Assembly (NCBI RefSeq): GCF_009674585.1
Contig: NZ_WKJP01000005.1
Location: 1-64,000 of the forward strand
Direction of reading: 5' to 3'
Length of the DNA stretch: 64,000 bases
Origin: Haloferax marinisediminis
GTDB taxonomy: Archaea; Halobacteriota; Halobacteria; Halobacteriales; Haloferacaceae
Shown: positions 8,906-19,132 of the stretch, one piece after another
Position numbering within the stretch: the stretch's first letter is position 1
Layout: each line of letters opens with the position of its first letter
The notes under the pieces: generated by a model
The model's database searches: none
Told to the model about the DNA's origin: nothing
Seen by the model: only the letters and a program-made list of their open reading frames with translations
Program-made: the position numbers and the translations under genes

Positions 8906-9261
8906 TTTAATTCACCTTACAATTCAACAATCGACTGCCAAGAGAATATAAAGAGCGTCTGATTTCCGAATCCAGGGAATTGAGAATCAGCGAAAACGAG
9001 AGTGTGAAAACCGCTACACACCATGCTAGTTAATGTATATCCCACTATTCTAGATTAGTGTCGAGCGATGAGCTCACGAAAAATGTCTGTTTCTCGATAC
9101 ACGCTCCCACAGTGTTCGTTGGCGAAAGCTACGGCATCTGACTCCAGTGAGAGTCAGAGTTGGAGTAAAGCGAAACCCGGTCCGATTGAAATCTGGGAGT
9201 TGGTTGTTTAGAGGACTCCACAGTCGGTGGCAGACAGTCCACCCAGAGCCTCGACGTGCGC
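8906..9261. other. Promoter-bearing gap, no gene
   Basis: 356 bases between two minus-strand genes, lower in GC than its neighbours. It holds the DoxX promoter on one side and the downstream end of the acyl-CoA synthetase gene on the other. No RNA or repeat was recognised. Confidence 0.5.
8945..8953 (-). promoter_or_regulatory. TATA box of the DoxX gene
   Basis: The minus strand reads CTTTATATT 40-48 bases before the ATG at 8905, implying a short leader of about 15 bases. Confidence 0.55.
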
Positions 9262-10878
9262 CTATCCCTGTCCGACCATCTGGTCTTCGTCGTCCCACTC
9301 GCGCTTGCGAAGTTCGTACTTCTGAATCTTCCCAGTCGCTGTCTTCGGAATGTCTTCGACGAACTCGAACTCACGGATGACTTTGTAGCCCGCGAGGCGG
9401 TCACGCGTGTACTCGGTCAGTTCCTCGGCGGTGACACCCGGGTTTTCGACGTCGCCGTTCGCCGGCACGACGAACGCCTTCGGCGTCTCACCCCACTTCT
9501 CTGACGGTGCAGGGATGACCGCAACGTCGCCGATGGCATCGTGGTCGAACAGCGTGTCTTCGAGTTCGACAGACGAGATGTTCTCGCCACCGGAGATGAT
9601 GATATCCTTCTTGCGGTCCTTGATCGCAATCATGCCGTCTTCGTTGACGACGGCGAGGTCGCCAGTGTGGTACCAGCCTTCGCGACGGTCGTTGAGCGCT
9701 TCGTCGGTCTCTTCAGGCTTGTTCCAGTACTCTTCCATCACCTGATTACCGCGCACGACGACTTCGCCGATGGTGGTGTCGTCTCGTGGGACTTCGTTCC
9801 CATCTTCGTCGACGACACAGAGGTCCGTCCCAAGCGGTGCGACACCCTGCCGCTGCTTCAGTGAGAATCGGAGGCCGCCCTCGTCCGGAATCAGTCGACG
9901 AGCATCGGACGTGGCGATGAGCGGCCCCGTCTCGGTGGCGCCGTAGAGTTGAGTGAACTCCCACCCGAACTCGGTTTCTGTGTAGCGAATCGTCGCACTC
10001 GGTGCTGCACTCCCGGCAGCAGTCACGCGAATCGGGTTGGCTCCGGTGTACGCAGGGTCGTTCTCTTCGGCGTACTCCCGCAGAATCGAGAGCACGGTCG
10101 GCGCACAACAGAAGAACGACACGTCCTCCTCGGTAATCGCGTCGAACACCTGTTCGGCGTCGACACCACGCGTACAGACGTGTTTGGCACCACGACCGGT
10201 GATGGCGTAGATGTGACCCCACCCGTTGACGTGGAACATCGGAAGCGTCCAGAGGTAGACGTCGTCGTCGCTGATGTGGTGGTGAATCGTCACCAGTTGG
10301 GCGTGCAGCGACTCGGTACGGTGCGTCCGACAGACACCCTTCGGGTCACCCGTCGTCCCCGACGTGTAGTTGATCGTGATGATGTCGTCTTCGGACATCT
10401 CGGGACGCTCGTAGTCGTCCGCGTCGACGTCGTCGATGAACTCCTCGAACCCAATCCACTCACCGTCGACGGCGGCGGGGTCGTTGGTCACGAACACCTC
10501 TGTCGGCACGTCGTCGCGCACTGCCTCGATTTTGCTCGCGTACTGGTAGTCGGCGTAGACGACTTCCGACCCAGAGTCAGAAAGCAGGTACTCGTAGTCG
10601 TCTGGCGTGAGTCGATAGTTCAGCGGGACGTGTATCGCACCAGACTGCATCGAGCCAAACGCGGCTTCGAGGTGGTAGTGCGTGTTCGGGTCCAACACGG
10701 CAACACGGTCGGCTTTTCCGATTCCACGAGACTGCAACGCCGCAGAGAACCGGTCGACGCGCTCGCCAAACTCACTGTACGTGAAGCGCTCACCGTTGGT
10801 TCCAACGATGGCTTCGTAGTCGCCGTAGTACGTTCGTGCACGGTCGAGGAAGTCCGTCACGAGTAACTGTTTTTTCAT
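9262..10878 (-). CDS. AMP-forming acyl-CoA synthetase
   Basis: 538 residues from ATG 10878 (MKKQLLVTDFL). It activates a carboxylic acid with ATP and CoA. Visible motifs: the P-loop YTSGTTGDPKGV (about 170), LYGATETGP (about 300), YHTGDLAVVNEDG with the hinge KDRKKDIIISGGENIS (about 415-435), and the C-terminal catalytic Lys in TATGKIQKYELR. Length fits medium/long-chain fatty acyl-CoA ligases; the exact chain preference cannot be read. The frame runs nine codons further upstream (10905), but MKKQ matches the usual start of the family. Confidence 0.9.
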   Translation of the reverse strand: MKKQLLVTDFLDRARTYYGDYEAIVGTNGERFTYSEFGERVDRFSAALQSRGIGKADRVAVLDPNTHYHLEAAFGSMQSGAIHVPLNYRLTPDDYEYLLSDSGSEVVYADYQYASKIEAVRDDVPTEVFVTNDPAAVDGEWIGFEEFIDDVDADDYERPEMSEDDIITINYTSGTTGDPKGVCRTHRTESLHAQLVTIHHHISDDDVYLWTLPMFHVNGWGHIYAITGRGAKHVCTRGVDAEQVFDAITEEDVSFFCCAPTVLSILREYAEENDPAYTGANPIRVTAAGSAAPSATIRYTETEFGWEFTQLYGATETGPLIATSDARRLIPDEGGLRFSLKQRQGVAPLGTDLCVVDEDGNEVPRDDTTIGEVVVRGNQVMEEYWNKPEETDEALNDRREGWYHTGDLAVVNEDGMIAIKDRKKDIIISGGENISSVELEDTLFDHDAIGDVAVIPAPSEKWGETPKAFVVPANGDVENPGVTAEELTEYTRDRLAGYKVIREFEFVEDIPKTATGKIQKYELRKREWDDEDQMVGQG

Positions 10879-11050
10879 TCGTGATAGACCGGGACGTGGA
10901 GGCAACTAAACGCACCACTTGCGGCAACATTTCAACGGGCCAAGAGTAGGACCAAAATATAGCGGGGGCAGTCGATTCGAACAGCAGGAGTACGTGAGGT
11001 GCGCGACCGAACTCAACACCTTTGAACCGACAGCGCGTGAACGACGATGA

Positions 11051-12550
11051 ATGACGACGCCGACCCTCCTCGTCGCCGGAACCGCGAGTCACGTCGGAAA
11101 GAGTACCGTCGCAGCCGGGCTCTGTCGACTCCTCGCTACCCGCGGCCTCACCGTCGCCCCGTTCAAGGCACAGAACATGAGTAACAACGCGCGTGCAGTC
11201 GCACGTCACGACGGCGATGGATTCGGAGAAATCGGTGTCTCGCAGTACGTCCAGGCCCGTGCCGCAGGCGTCGTACCAACGACCGACCACAATCCGGTGC
11301 TTCTCAAGCCACACGGAGATGGGACCTCGCAACTCGTCGTCCAAGGGCGGGCAGTGAGCGTCAACGCCGCCGGTGACTACTACGCCGACCACTGGCACGA
11401 CGCCAGAGACGCCGCACAGGAGTCACACCAGCGACTCACCGAGCGGGCAGACATCATCGTCGCCGAGGGTGCAGGCTCGATTGCCGAGATAAACCTCCAC
11501 GACCGCGATTTGGCCAACGTCGAGACGGCACGGTTCGCCGACGCGAAGATTCTCCTCGTCGCCGACATCGAGCGCGGAGGTGTCTTCGCCAGTCTCGTCG
11601 GGACGCTCGAACTCCTCCCAGACGACCTTCGACAGCGTGTCGTCGGAGCGGTCATCACGAAGTTCCGCGGAGACCCAGCCCTCCTCGAATCGGGACTCGA
11701 TGCCTTCGAACAACGAACCGGTGTCCCCGTCCTCGGTGTCATCCCGTACGACGACCCTGGACTCCCAGAAGAAGACAGTCTCTCGCTGCCATCGAAAGGC
11801 GAGCACGCGACAGTCGGTGCCGACGACGGAGTCTCCGACTCTCAATCGGTCACGATCGGCGTCCTGCGCCTCCCACACATCTCGAACGCGACAGACTTCC
11901 AACCGCTCGCCGAAACACCGGGTGTTCGAGTCTCCTATCTCCCACTCGATGCCTCACTCGCAGACGTCGATGGCGTCGTCCTCCCCGGGAGCAAGAACAC
12001 CGTCGACGACCTGCTCGAACTTCGTGCGTCTGGATTCGACGACGAACTCGCCGACTTCGACGGCCCAATCGTCGGCATCTGTGGCGGATACCAACTCCTC
12101 GGGGAACGAATCGAACACGCCGACATCGAAGGAACACGTGGAGAAGAGACGGTCGAGGCGCTTGGCTACCTCCCAACAGTCACGACGTTCTCGCTGGAGA
12201 AGCGCGTCGAAGCAGTCTCGGTCGAGTTCGAGGGGGCCGGACCACTCGCTGGCGTCTCTGGACCAGTCGACGGCTACGAGATACACCAAGGTTCGACGCG
12301 AATCGTGGGTGATGCAACCGAAATCACTGGCGACGGGGCCGCAGTTGGGCGGCTCGCTGGAACGTACATCCACGACTTGTTCGCCAACGAGGCACCTCGG
12401 GAAGGGTTCGTGGATGCAGTGTACGAGTACGCAGGGAGAGAGCGTCCTGTGCAAGCAGACAGTGTTTCGAGAGACCCGTACGAACGGACGGCGACACTCG
12501 TCGGGTCCAACGTCGACGTTGCACGACTGCTCAGTTCGGTCGGCGTGTAA
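11051..12550 (+). CDS. cbiP: Cobyric acid synthase (adenosylcobyrate amidating)
   Basis: 499 residues. It amidates the b, d, e and g side chains of the corrin ring with glutamine and ATP in cobalamin biosynthesis or salvage. The N-terminal ATP-binding domain starts [14 protein letters not shown], and [10 protein letters not shown] is characteristic of CobQ/CbiP. The C-terminal class I amidotransferase domain (about 255-499) has the nucleophile Cys in [10 protein letters not shown] (about residue 345) and a C-terminal His in YIHDLF. No other cobalamin genes are in this window. Confidence 0.93.
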   Translation: MTTPTLLVAGTASHVGKSTVAAGLCRLLATRGLTVAPFKAQNMSNNARAVARHDGDGFGEIGVSQYVQARAAGVVPTTDHNPVLLKPHGDGTSQLVVQGRAVSVNAAGDYYADHWHDARDAAQESHQRLTERADIIVAEGAGSIAEINLHDRDLANVETARFADAKILLVADIERGGVFASLVGTLELLPDDLRQRVVGAVITKFRGDPALLESGLDAFEQRTGVPVLGVIPYDDPGLPEEDSLSLPSKGEHATVGADDGVSDSQSVTIGVLRLPHISNATDFQPLAETPGVRVSYLPLDASLADVDGVVLPGSKNTVDDLLELRASGFDDELADFDGPIVGICGGYQLLGERIEHADIEGTRGEETVEALGYLPTVTTFSLEKRVEAVSVEFEGAGPLAGVSGPVDGYEIHQGSTRIVGDATEITGDGAAVGRLAGTYIHDLFANEAPREGFVDAVYEYAGRERPVQADSVSRDPYERTATLVGSNVDVARLLSSVGV

Positions 12551-12658
12551 CCGGTGGTCGCGGTGCGACAGTACGTGTGAGCGGCGCAGACGCGTTAATC
12601 GTGAACAATATCTCGTGCGGTGACAATATTCATAGTGGTAGAGTCGAGTAGGTTCGGT

Positions 12659-12802
12659 ATGTCTCAATCAGGCGTACTTCTCAAAAAGCTCGGCGACGAC
12701 GAATGTGTGTACTGCGATGGCGACCTCGTCGAGAGCACGTACAAAGGGAACGATGCGGTCATCTGTGACGATTGCGGCACGCCCGCGATTCAGCTCTGGT
12801 AA
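12659..12802 (+). CDS. Small zinc-finger protein of the HVO_A0556 family
   Basis: 47 residues from ATG 12659. It has two CxxC knuckles (CVYC and CDDC) and the family's ending YKGNDAVICDDCGTPAIQLW. Haloarchaea carry many such tiny zinc-ribbon proteins of unknown role. The name refers to a gene on the pHV4 replicon of Haloferax volcanii, where as I recall it also lies near the hut genes. The 13 upstream in-frame codons to 12620 are probably leader. Confidence 0.85.
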   Translation: MSQSGVLLKKLGDDECVYCDGDLVESTYKGNDAVICDDCGTPAIQLW

Positions 12803-12894
12803 CCGCCAGTATCCCAACTTCGCTGGCTGAATGTTCGACGCGTCCGGGCCTCAGTAGTGGTTGTGATGGTGTTGGTGCCGACCAGAACCGCTGG

Positions 12895-14472
12895 TTACTG
12901 AGTCGCCTCGGTGGCAGCGACACGAATCGCACCGAATCGGACGAGGTCAGCGGCCTCTTCTAATTCGCCATCGAGCGGTCTGTCGTCGTCGAGTGGCGGA
13001 ACGACAGTCCGAATCGCATCACGGACGGCACCAGTTCCGGTCCCGAGTTTCAAGCCGTCGTCGAGGAATTCGGCCGCCTGCGCACCACAGAGGAGTTCGA
13101 CACCAACGATGGTCGCGACGTTCTCGGCGACGACCCGCGCGTTCAGCGCACTCTGTCCACTCATGCTCACGTGGTCTTCTTGGCCGCCACTGACGGGTGT
13201 CGAATCGAGCGATGGGCGACCAAACGAGCGACACTCGTTGAGCAATGCGGCCGCCGTGTACTGCGCAATCATGTACCCTGAGCGGAGACCGCTGTGTTCT
13301 GTCAGGAACGGCGGGAGATACGGTTCCTGCACGTCGGGGTTGAGCATCCGGTCGGTCCGGCGCTCCGAAATTGCAGCAAGTTCTGTCAGCGCACCAGCGG
13401 CGTAGTCCAGCCGGAGTGCCAGTGGTTCACCGTGGAAGTTCCCCGCAGAGACCACGGCCGCAACGTCGGTTCCCGGAGCGCGCTCGTCCACGGCGCCCGC
13501 CGGGAAGACGAGTGGGTTGTCGGTCACGCTGTTGAGTTCGATTTCGACGGCCTCCCGCAGGTGTTCGACGGCGTCTCTGACAGCACCGTTGACCTGTGGG
13601 AGGCACCGAATCGAGTAGGCGTCCTGCACTCGCTCGCAGTGTTTGTGCGACTCCAAGACAGTAGATCCCTCGGTGAGTCGGCGAACCGCGGTAGCACTCT
13701 CTTGCTGGCCGGGGTGGGGTCGAACCTCGTGAATCGCAGGGTCACAGTTTGCGGTCGTCCCCATCGTGACTTCCGTCGTGAGGGCGCCGGCCGCATCGGC
13801 GGCATCGACGATTCGCTCGGCGTCGACGACGAACAGCGACGCGAGGCCGACGGTGAGTTGCGTCCCGTTGATGAGCGCCAACCCCTCCTTGGATTTGAGC
13901 GTCACCGGTTCCAATCCGACCGCGTGTAACGCTTCGGCTCCAGAGAGTCGCTCGCCGTCGACGTGTGCTTCGCCTTCACCGATGAGTACCAGCGCCATGT
14001 GGGCCAGCGGAGCGAGGTCGCCGCTCGCACCGAGACTGCCGCGAGACCGGACAGCGGGGTGAACGCCCTCGTTCAACATCGAGACGAGAAGTTCGACGAC
14101 GGTTGGTCGAATTCCAGAGTATCCCTTTGCAAGCGTGTTCGCCCGCGTGACCATCATCGACCGGACTTCAGAGCGGGTCAGTTCGCGGCCTGCACCCGCG
14201 GAGTGACTCCTGACGAGGTTCGTCTGGAGGCGTTCGATGTCCTTTCGGTCGATGTGGGTCTCGACGAGGTGGCCGAACCCCGTGTTGACGCCGTAGACCG
14301 GTTCGCCAGACTCCAGGACTGATTCGACTCGTGCGCGCGACTCTCGCATCTGCTCGATTGCGTCCGTGTGCAGTTCGACAGGCGCGTCGTGTCGAGCGAC
14401 CGCGGCCACGTCTTCGGGCGTCAGCGATGCACCGTCGAGGACCACGATTTCGGGGAGTGACTGCTCACTCAT
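12895..14472 (-). CDS. hutH: Histidine ammonia-lyase
   Basis: 525 residues. It deaminates L-histidine to urocanate, the first step of histidine degradation. The MIO cofactor is built from Ala149-Ser150-Gly151 in GSLGASGDLAPLAHMAL, the family signature. GVNTGFGHL near residue 61 supplies the catalytic Tyr loop, and LINGTQLTVG is conserved. It is the last gene of the hut operon, overlapping hutI by 8 bases, so expression is probably coupled. Family proteins are homotetramers in the cytoplasm. Confidence 0.96.
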   Translation of the reverse strand: MSEQSLPEIVVLDGASLTPEDVAAVARHDAPVELHTDAIEQMRESRARVESVLESGEPVYGVNTGFGHLVETHIDRKDIERLQTNLVRSHSAGAGRELTRSEVRSMMVTRANTLAKGYSGIRPTVVELLVSMLNEGVHPAVRSRGSLGASGDLAPLAHMALVLIGEGEAHVDGERLSGAEALHAVGLEPVTLKSKEGLALINGTQLTVGLASLFVVDAERIVDAADAAGALTTEVTMGTTANCDPAIHEVRPHPGQQESATAVRRLTEGSTVLESHKHCERVQDAYSIRCLPQVNGAVRDAVEHLREAVEIELNSVTDNPLVFPAGAVDERAPGTDVAAVVSAGNFHGEPLALRLDYAAGALTELAAISERRTDRMLNPDVQEPYLPPFLTEHSGLRSGYMIAQYTAAALLNECRSFGRPSLDSTPVSGGQEDHVSMSGQSALNARVVAENVATIVGVELLCGAQAAEFLDDGLKLGTGTGAVRDAIRTVVPPLDDDRPLDGELEEAADLVRFGAIRVAATEATQ

Positions 14473-15721
14473 GGACGACCACCCCCGACTTCAGGACGGT
14501 CGAAACGGGGTTCGTGTCGAATCGGTACGAGAGATGGGTCGCGGTCGGAACGTCGAGAACGACGGCATCGGCGAGGCTGCCGGGGGTGAGTGTTCCGGTG
14601 CCATCAGGTCGTCCGAGTGCGTTCGCGGCAGCGCTGGTGATACCTCTGATAGCCTCGTGTGGCGTCATTCGCATACCGACGCTGGCGAGTGTGGCGACGA
14701 ACCCCATACTTCGAGCGAAGCAGTTCGGGTTGAAATCTGTGGCGAGGGCGACTTCGTAGCCTGCGTCGAGGAAGGCACGAGCATCGGCGTATTCTGCGCC
14801 GAGTCCGAACGCTGTCCCGGGAAGCATGACAGGCGTGACGCCCGCGTCGACGAGCGTCTCTCGCCCCGAGTCGTCGGTGTGCAGCAGGTGGTCAGCGCTC
14901 ACCGCACCGACAGCGGCCGCAACGTCAGCGCCGCCGATGGCAGCGAACTCGTCGGCGTGAATCTTCGGTGTGAGTCCGTACTCACGACCGGCCTCTAAGA
15001 TTCGCCGCGACTGGTCTGCATCGAATACGCCTCGCTCACAGAACACGTCACAGAACTCGGCGATTCCCTGTTCAGCGACTGCAGGGAGTTGGTCGGAGAT
15101 GACATCGTCGACGTATGCTTCGGTGTCCATCCCACGCGGGACGGCGTGCGCGCCCATGAACGTCGGGATGACATCGAGTGGGTGCTCGTCGCCAGCGGCA
15201 GCGATTGCGTCGAGCATCCGGAGTTCCGTCTCGGTGTCGAGGCCATACCCGGTCTTCACTTCGACTGTCGTCGTCCCGTGTGCGAGCATCGCGTCGAGGT
15301 GGTCGGTGAGGTTCGACACGAGTTCGTCGTCGGAAGCCTCACGAACCGCATCGACAGTTCGGAGGATGCCACCACCCTCGGCGAGTATCTCTTCGTACGT
15401 CGCACCGCGGAGTTTCGCGACAAATTCGTCAGACCGGTCTCCGGCGAACAGTGCGTGGGTGTGCGGGTCAACGAAGCCAGGGAGAACTGTCTTTCCAGTC
15501 GCGTCGATGGAGGTGTCTGCGTCTTCGAGCGGATATTCCGTGAGGACATCTTCTGTCGAACCAACGGCGACGACGCGTCCATCGACTGCGGCGAACGCTG
15601 CATCTTCGACAACGACGATGCCAGTCTCGTCGTCCGGGCCAACGACCAGTTCGGCCGCGCCGTAGACGACGGTCACGTTCTCACCATCCACAGGGTCAGT
15701 CTCTGTCCCGGAGTCACGCAT
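14465..15721 (-). CDS. hutI: Imidazolonepropionase
   Basis: 418 residues. It opens imidazolone-5-propionate to N-formimidoyl-L-glutamate. It belongs to the metal-dependent amidohydrolase family: [16 protein letters not shown] near residue 82 gives the HxH metal ligands, then [11 protein letters not shown], then the IHADEFA metal His, and the late ATDFNPNC Asp. Third gene of the hut operon, overlapping hutG upstream and hutH downstream by 8 bases each. Confidence 0.95.
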   Translation of the reverse strand: MRDSGTETDPVDGENVTVVYGAAELVVGPDDETGIVVVEDAAFAAVDGRVVAVGSTEDVLTEYPLEDADTSIDATGKTVLPGFVDPHTHALFAGDRSDEFVAKLRGATYEEILAEGGGILRTVDAVREASDDELVSNLTDHLDAMLAHGTTTVEVKTGYGLDTETELRMLDAIAAAGDEHPLDVIPTFMGAHAVPRGMDTEAYVDDVISDQLPAVAEQGIAEFCDVFCERGVFDADQSRRILEAGREYGLTPKIHADEFAAIGGADVAAAVGAVSADHLLHTDDSGRETLVDAGVTPVMLPGTAFGLGAEYADARAFLDAGYEVALATDFNPNCFARSMGFVATLASVGMRMTPHEAIRGITSAAANALGRPDGTGTLTPGSLADAVVLDVPTATHLSYRFDTNPVSTVLKSGVVVHE

Positions 15722-16643
15722 CGGTCCTCACCCCCGAGAGGAAGTGGGCCACAGCACGCGCTGCGGCGTCCACAGTTCGTCCGCTGTCGTCGAGTGGCGG
15801 CGCACACTCCACGACTTCGAATCCGATGACACGCGAATCGGACGCGACCCGGCGGAGCATCGTGTATAACTCACGAGTCGTGATGCCGCCGGGTGTAGGC
15901 GCACTCACACCCGGCGCGGCAGTTTGGTCGAGGACGTCGACGTCGAGGCTGACGAAGACGAAGTCGCACGTTGCCAGCGCATCGAGCGCGAAGTCAGCTG
16001 TCTGGAGTGGGTCCCGACTCACTTCGTCGGCCGTCAAGATTGTGCCCCCAACGTCGCCCAAGAAGTCAGCGTACGCAGTCGACGTCTCGAAGTGACGCGC
16101 ACCGACGACGGAGAGCCGGTCGAGTCCCTCGTCGAACAGTTGACGGTAGGGAGTCCCACTGGACGGACCGTCGAGCGGTACCCGGCAGTCGAGGTGGGCA
16201 TCGAAACTCACGACACCGACCGACGCATCGAGTGCGAGGAGCGGTCGGACGTTGCCGACCGTCAGTGAGTTGTCGCCACCGAGGAAGACGGGGAACGACC
16301 CGCGTTCGTAAACGTCTGCTGTGACGTCGGCGACCATCGACTGGACCTCTGCAACCCCGTTTCGTGTACTATCGAACGAGATGTCACCGAGGTCGGCGAG
16401 CGTCGATATCGGGCCGTCGTCGAAGTGGTGGGTCTTGACCGACGCCAGTGCACGCCGAATCGCAGTGGGGCCCTCACGAGCGCCGCGACGGCCGATGACT
16501 GCGCCATCGAACGGTTCGCCCACGAACACAGCGTCGTAGTCGCTGACGTCTTCGAGACTCGTCTGCTGGACGACGTGTCCGAACTGCTCGTCGTTCGGGT
16601 CCGAAGACGTTCCCTGCCACTCGGGTGGGTCACGAACCGTCAT
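15714..16643 (-). CDS. hutG: Formimidoylglutamase (arginase/ureohydrolase family)
   Basis: 309 residues. It hydrolyses N-formimidoyl-glutamate to glutamate and formamide. The manganese motifs SFDAHLDCR (Asp148, His150, Asp152) and SLDVDVLDQ (Asp234, Asp236) are present. The first motif reads [10 protein letters not shown], so Asn125 stands where most ureohydrolases have the metal-binding His (GGDHS). The hut context makes HutG the best call and agmatinase or arginase unlikely. It overlaps hutU by 4 bases. Confidence 0.92.
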   Translation of the reverse strand: MTVRDPPEWQGTSSDPNDEQFGHVVQQTSLEDVSDYDAVFVGEPFDGAVIGRRGAREGPTAIRRALASVKTHHFDDGPISTLADLGDISFDSTRNGVAEVQSMVADVTADVYERGSFPVFLGGDNSLTVGNVRPLLALDASVGVVSFDAHLDCRVPLDGPSSGTPYRQLFDEGLDRLSVVGARHFETSTAYADFLGDVGGTILTADEVSRDPLQTADFALDALATCDFVFVSLDVDVLDQTAAPGVSAPTPGGITTRELYTMLRRVASDSRVIGFEVVECAPPLDDSGRTVDAAARAVAHFLSGVRTDA

Positions 16644-18394
16644 TCGTTCCCTCGTTCTGCGTCGTGTTCTCGCATCGGGATGTGCACGCCCGACTGCGCC
16701 GCTTCGTCGAGAGCATCTTCGTACCCGGCGTCGGCGTGACGAATGACGCCCATCCCGGGGTCAGTCGTGAACACCGCGCGGGCCTTTTTCGCCGCGAGGT
16801 CGGTGCCGTCGAGGACGACGTGGTTGTTGCTGTGGAGGGAGTTGCCGATGCCGACGCCGCCGCCGTCGTGAACGGACACGATGTCTGCACCAGCGGCCGT
16901 GTTGAGCAGGGCGTTCAGGATGGGCCAGTCTGCAACCGCGTCGGTCCCATCGCGCATCGCCTCAGTCTCACGATTCGGACTCGCGACAGACCCTGCGTCG
17001 AGGTGGTCCCGCGTGACGACGACAGGCGCGGAGAGTTCACCGGACGCGACGAGGTCGTTGATTTCGAGTGCGAACCGAGCACGCTCGGTGAGGCCGTCGT
17101 CGTCGGTGTGGTACCCAAGCCAACACACCCGTGACGGGAGTCCTTGGAACGATACCTGCTCTTGTGCGAGGTCTATCCACCGCATAAGCGACTCGTTCTC
17201 TGGGAAGAGGTCACGAATCGCCTCGTCAGTTCGGTAGATATCTTCGGGGTCGCCCGAGAGTGCGGCCCACCGGAACGGGCCACGCCCACGACAGAACATC
17301 GGACGGATGTACGCAGGAACGAATCCGGGGAAGTCGAACGCGTGAGACATTCCTCTGTGTGTCTGGACCTGTCCACGGATGTTGTTTCCGTACTCGAAGG
17401 CGACCGAACCACGGTCTTGGAGGTCGAGGATGGCCTGCACGTGTCGTTCCATCGTGTCGAGACTCGCCTCGACGTAGGCGTCCGGGTCGTCCTCACGGAG
17501 TTGGTCCGCTTCCTCGACACTGTACCCACTCGGGTAGTAGCCCTCCAGTTCGTCGTGGGCACTCGTCTGGTCGGTGACGACGTCGGGTATCTCGTCGCGC
17601 GCGATGAGTGCTTCGAGCATGTCGGCAGCGTTCATCTGCACGCCGACGCTGTACGGCTCACCTGCTTCGAGGGCCTCGTGGGCCTTTTCGAGCGCCTCGT
17701 CGAGAGAGTCGGCGAACTCCATCAGGTAGTCAGTGTCCACCCGTCGCTGGATACGGTCTGCTTTGACCTCGGCGGCGATGCACACACCGTGATTCATCGT
17801 CACCGCGAGCGGTTGCGCACCGCTCATCCCACCGAGACCACCAGTGACGACGAGTTTGCCACGCAGGTCGCTGTCGTACTCCTGTCGGGCGAGTTCGGCG
17901 AGTGTCTCGTACGTCCCTTGGATGATTCCTTGCGTGCCGATGTAGGCCCACGACCCAGCCGTCATCTGGCCGTACATTATCTTCCCCTGCGCTTCCAGCT
18001 CGTGGAAGTGCTCCCAGTCGTCCCAGTGGCCGACGAGGTTGGAGTTGGCGATGAGTACGCGCGGGGCGCGCTCGTGCGTGGTGAACTTCCCCACCGGCTT
18101 GCCGGATTGGACGAGCAGTGTTTCGTCGTCTTCGAGGTCACGTAACTCGGTGAGAATCGCGTCGTAGGCGGCCCACGACCGGGCGGCGCGTCCAGTCCCG
18201 CCGTAGACGACGAGGTCCTCGGGGCGTTCGGCAACGTCGGGGTCGAGGTTGTTGTTGAGCATCCGGAGTGCTGCCTCCTGTCGCCAGCCTTTGCACTCGA
18301 TGTCCGTCCCCGTTGGCGCACCCTGATACTGGCGCCACTGTTCACTTGGTTCACCAAGCCGGTCAGTCTTGGTCGTCGACCGCTGGTCGTGCAT
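16640..18394 (-). CDS. hutU: Urocanate hydratase
   Basis: 584 residues from ATG 18394. It hydrates urocanate to imidazolone propionate using tightly bound NAD as electrophile. Signatures: [12 protein letters not shown] near the N terminus, [14 protein letters not shown] (NAD site), and [13 protein letters not shown] with the conserved active-site Cys. First gene of the hut operon. An in-frame GTG three codons upstream (18403) is possible, but the GAGAGGT just before ATG 18394 resembles a ribosome binding site. The 78-91 base region to the divergent HTH-10 gene holds the control sites. Confidence 0.96.
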   Translation of the reverse strand: MHDQRSTTKTDRLGEPSEQWRQYQGAPTGTDIECKGWRQEAALRMLNNNLDPDVAERPEDLVVYGGTGRAARSWAAYDAILTELRDLEDDETLLVQSGKPVGKFTTHERAPRVLIANSNLVGHWDDWEHFHELEAQGKIMYGQMTAGSWAYIGTQGIIQGTYETLAELARQEYDSDLRGKLVVTGGLGGMSGAQPLAVTMNHGVCIAAEVKADRIQRRVDTDYLMEFADSLDEALEKAHEALEAGEPYSVGVQMNAADMLEALIARDEIPDVVTDQTSAHDELEGYYPSGYSVEEADQLREDDPDAYVEASLDTMERHVQAILDLQDRGSVAFEYGNNIRGQVQTHRGMSHAFDFPGFVPAYIRPMFCRGRGPFRWAALSGDPEDIYRTDEAIRDLFPENESLMRWIDLAQEQVSFQGLPSRVCWLGYHTDDDGLTERARFALEINDLVASGELSAPVVVTRDHLDAGSVASPNRETEAMRDGTDAVADWPILNALLNTAAGADIVSVHDGGGVGIGNSLHSNNHVVLDGTDLAAKKARAVFTTDPGMGVIRHADAGYEDALDEAAQSGVHIPMREHDAERGNE

Positions 18395-18431
18395 ACCTCT
18401 CACTTGGCGACCACGACGGGTATCGGTTCCC

Positions 18432-18445
18432 CCACCTCAAGGTGG
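18432..18445. promoter_or_regulatory. Palindromic operator candidate between hutU and its regulator
   Basis: CCACCT-CA-AGGTGG is a perfect 6-2-6 inverted repeat. It lies between the shared AT-rich box (18450-18459) and hutU, where a bound protein would block hutU, and directly upstream of the TATA box as seen from the regulator gene. Confidence 0.5.
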
Positions 18446-18449
18446 TTGA

Positions 18450-18459
18450 TTTATATATA
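18450..18459. promoter_or_regulatory. TATA box of the HTH-10 gene, possibly bidirectional
   Basis: TTTATATATA is 23-32 bases before the GTG at 18482, as expected for a leaderless transcript. On the other strand TATATATAAA lies about 56-65 bases before the hutU ATG, so the same element could serve both directions. Confidence 0.55.
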
Positions 18460-18481
18460 GAACCGGCGCGTTGCGTCTCAC

Positions 18482-19132
18482 GTGTACGAGGCAACGTTCC
18501 GAATTAGAGACGACAGCGCGTACGCCGCCGCGACGGCGGGGAACAGTGCGACAATCGAACTGTGGTGCAACGAACACTGCGACCTGTTGCACGTGAGTCA
18601 CGAAGTTGGGACGGACGTCCTCGAACAGGTGCGTGAGACCGTCGGTATCGAAGAGGCAATCGAACAGGGAGACGAACTCGTCGCCATCACTGCAGACTGT
18701 CTCCGACATCACGAGATAGACGACATCGAGGGATATCTCCGACGGCACGGCGTCCTCCTGCTTCCGCCACTTCGGTACCAGCGGGGTGCAAAAGTGTGCC
18801 GCCTGCTTGCCGTCTCTGCGGCGTCGCTGACGGCGTGTTTCCGTGACCTCGTGGAGAGTGGATACGACGTGAGTGTCGAGTCGAAACGAGAAGTGTCGTT
18901 CGCCAGCGGTGATGCACCGCTCTTGGCACCGCTCGATGCGATGCCATCACTCACCGGTCGACAGCGAGAGGCGCTCAAGCTAGCGTACGAACACGGCTAC
19001 TACGAACTCCCACGAGAGACAAGGACCGACGCAATCGCGACACAGATGGGCGTTTCACGACGAACCGCAGAAGAACATCTCAGGCGAGCAGAGCGCAAGG
19101 TGATGGAGTCAGTCGTTCGGTACGTCGTCTAG
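18482..19132 (+). CDS. HTH-10 (Bat-type) transcription regulator, probable hut regulator
   Basis: 216 residues from a GTG start fixed by the TATA box. The N-terminal domain (1-150) is the Bat-associated sensor type without PAS or GAF. The C-terminal HTH-10 covers about 155-213, beginning LTGRQREALKLAYEHGYYELP and continuing with IATQMGVSRRTAEEHLRRAE. Divergent placement next to hutU makes control of histidine degradation the likely job. Whether it activates or represses, and what it senses, cannot be read. Confidence 0.85.
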   Translation: MYEATFRIRDDSAYAAATAGNSATIELWCNEHCDLLHVSHEVGTDVLEQVRETVGIEEAIEQGDELVAITADCLRHHEIDDIEGYLRRHGVLLLPPLRYQRGAKVCRLLAVSAASLTACFRDLVESGYDVSVESKREVSFASGDAPLLAPLDAMPSLTGRQREALKLAYEHGYYELPRETRTDAIATQMGVSRRTAEEHLRRAERKVMESVVRYVV

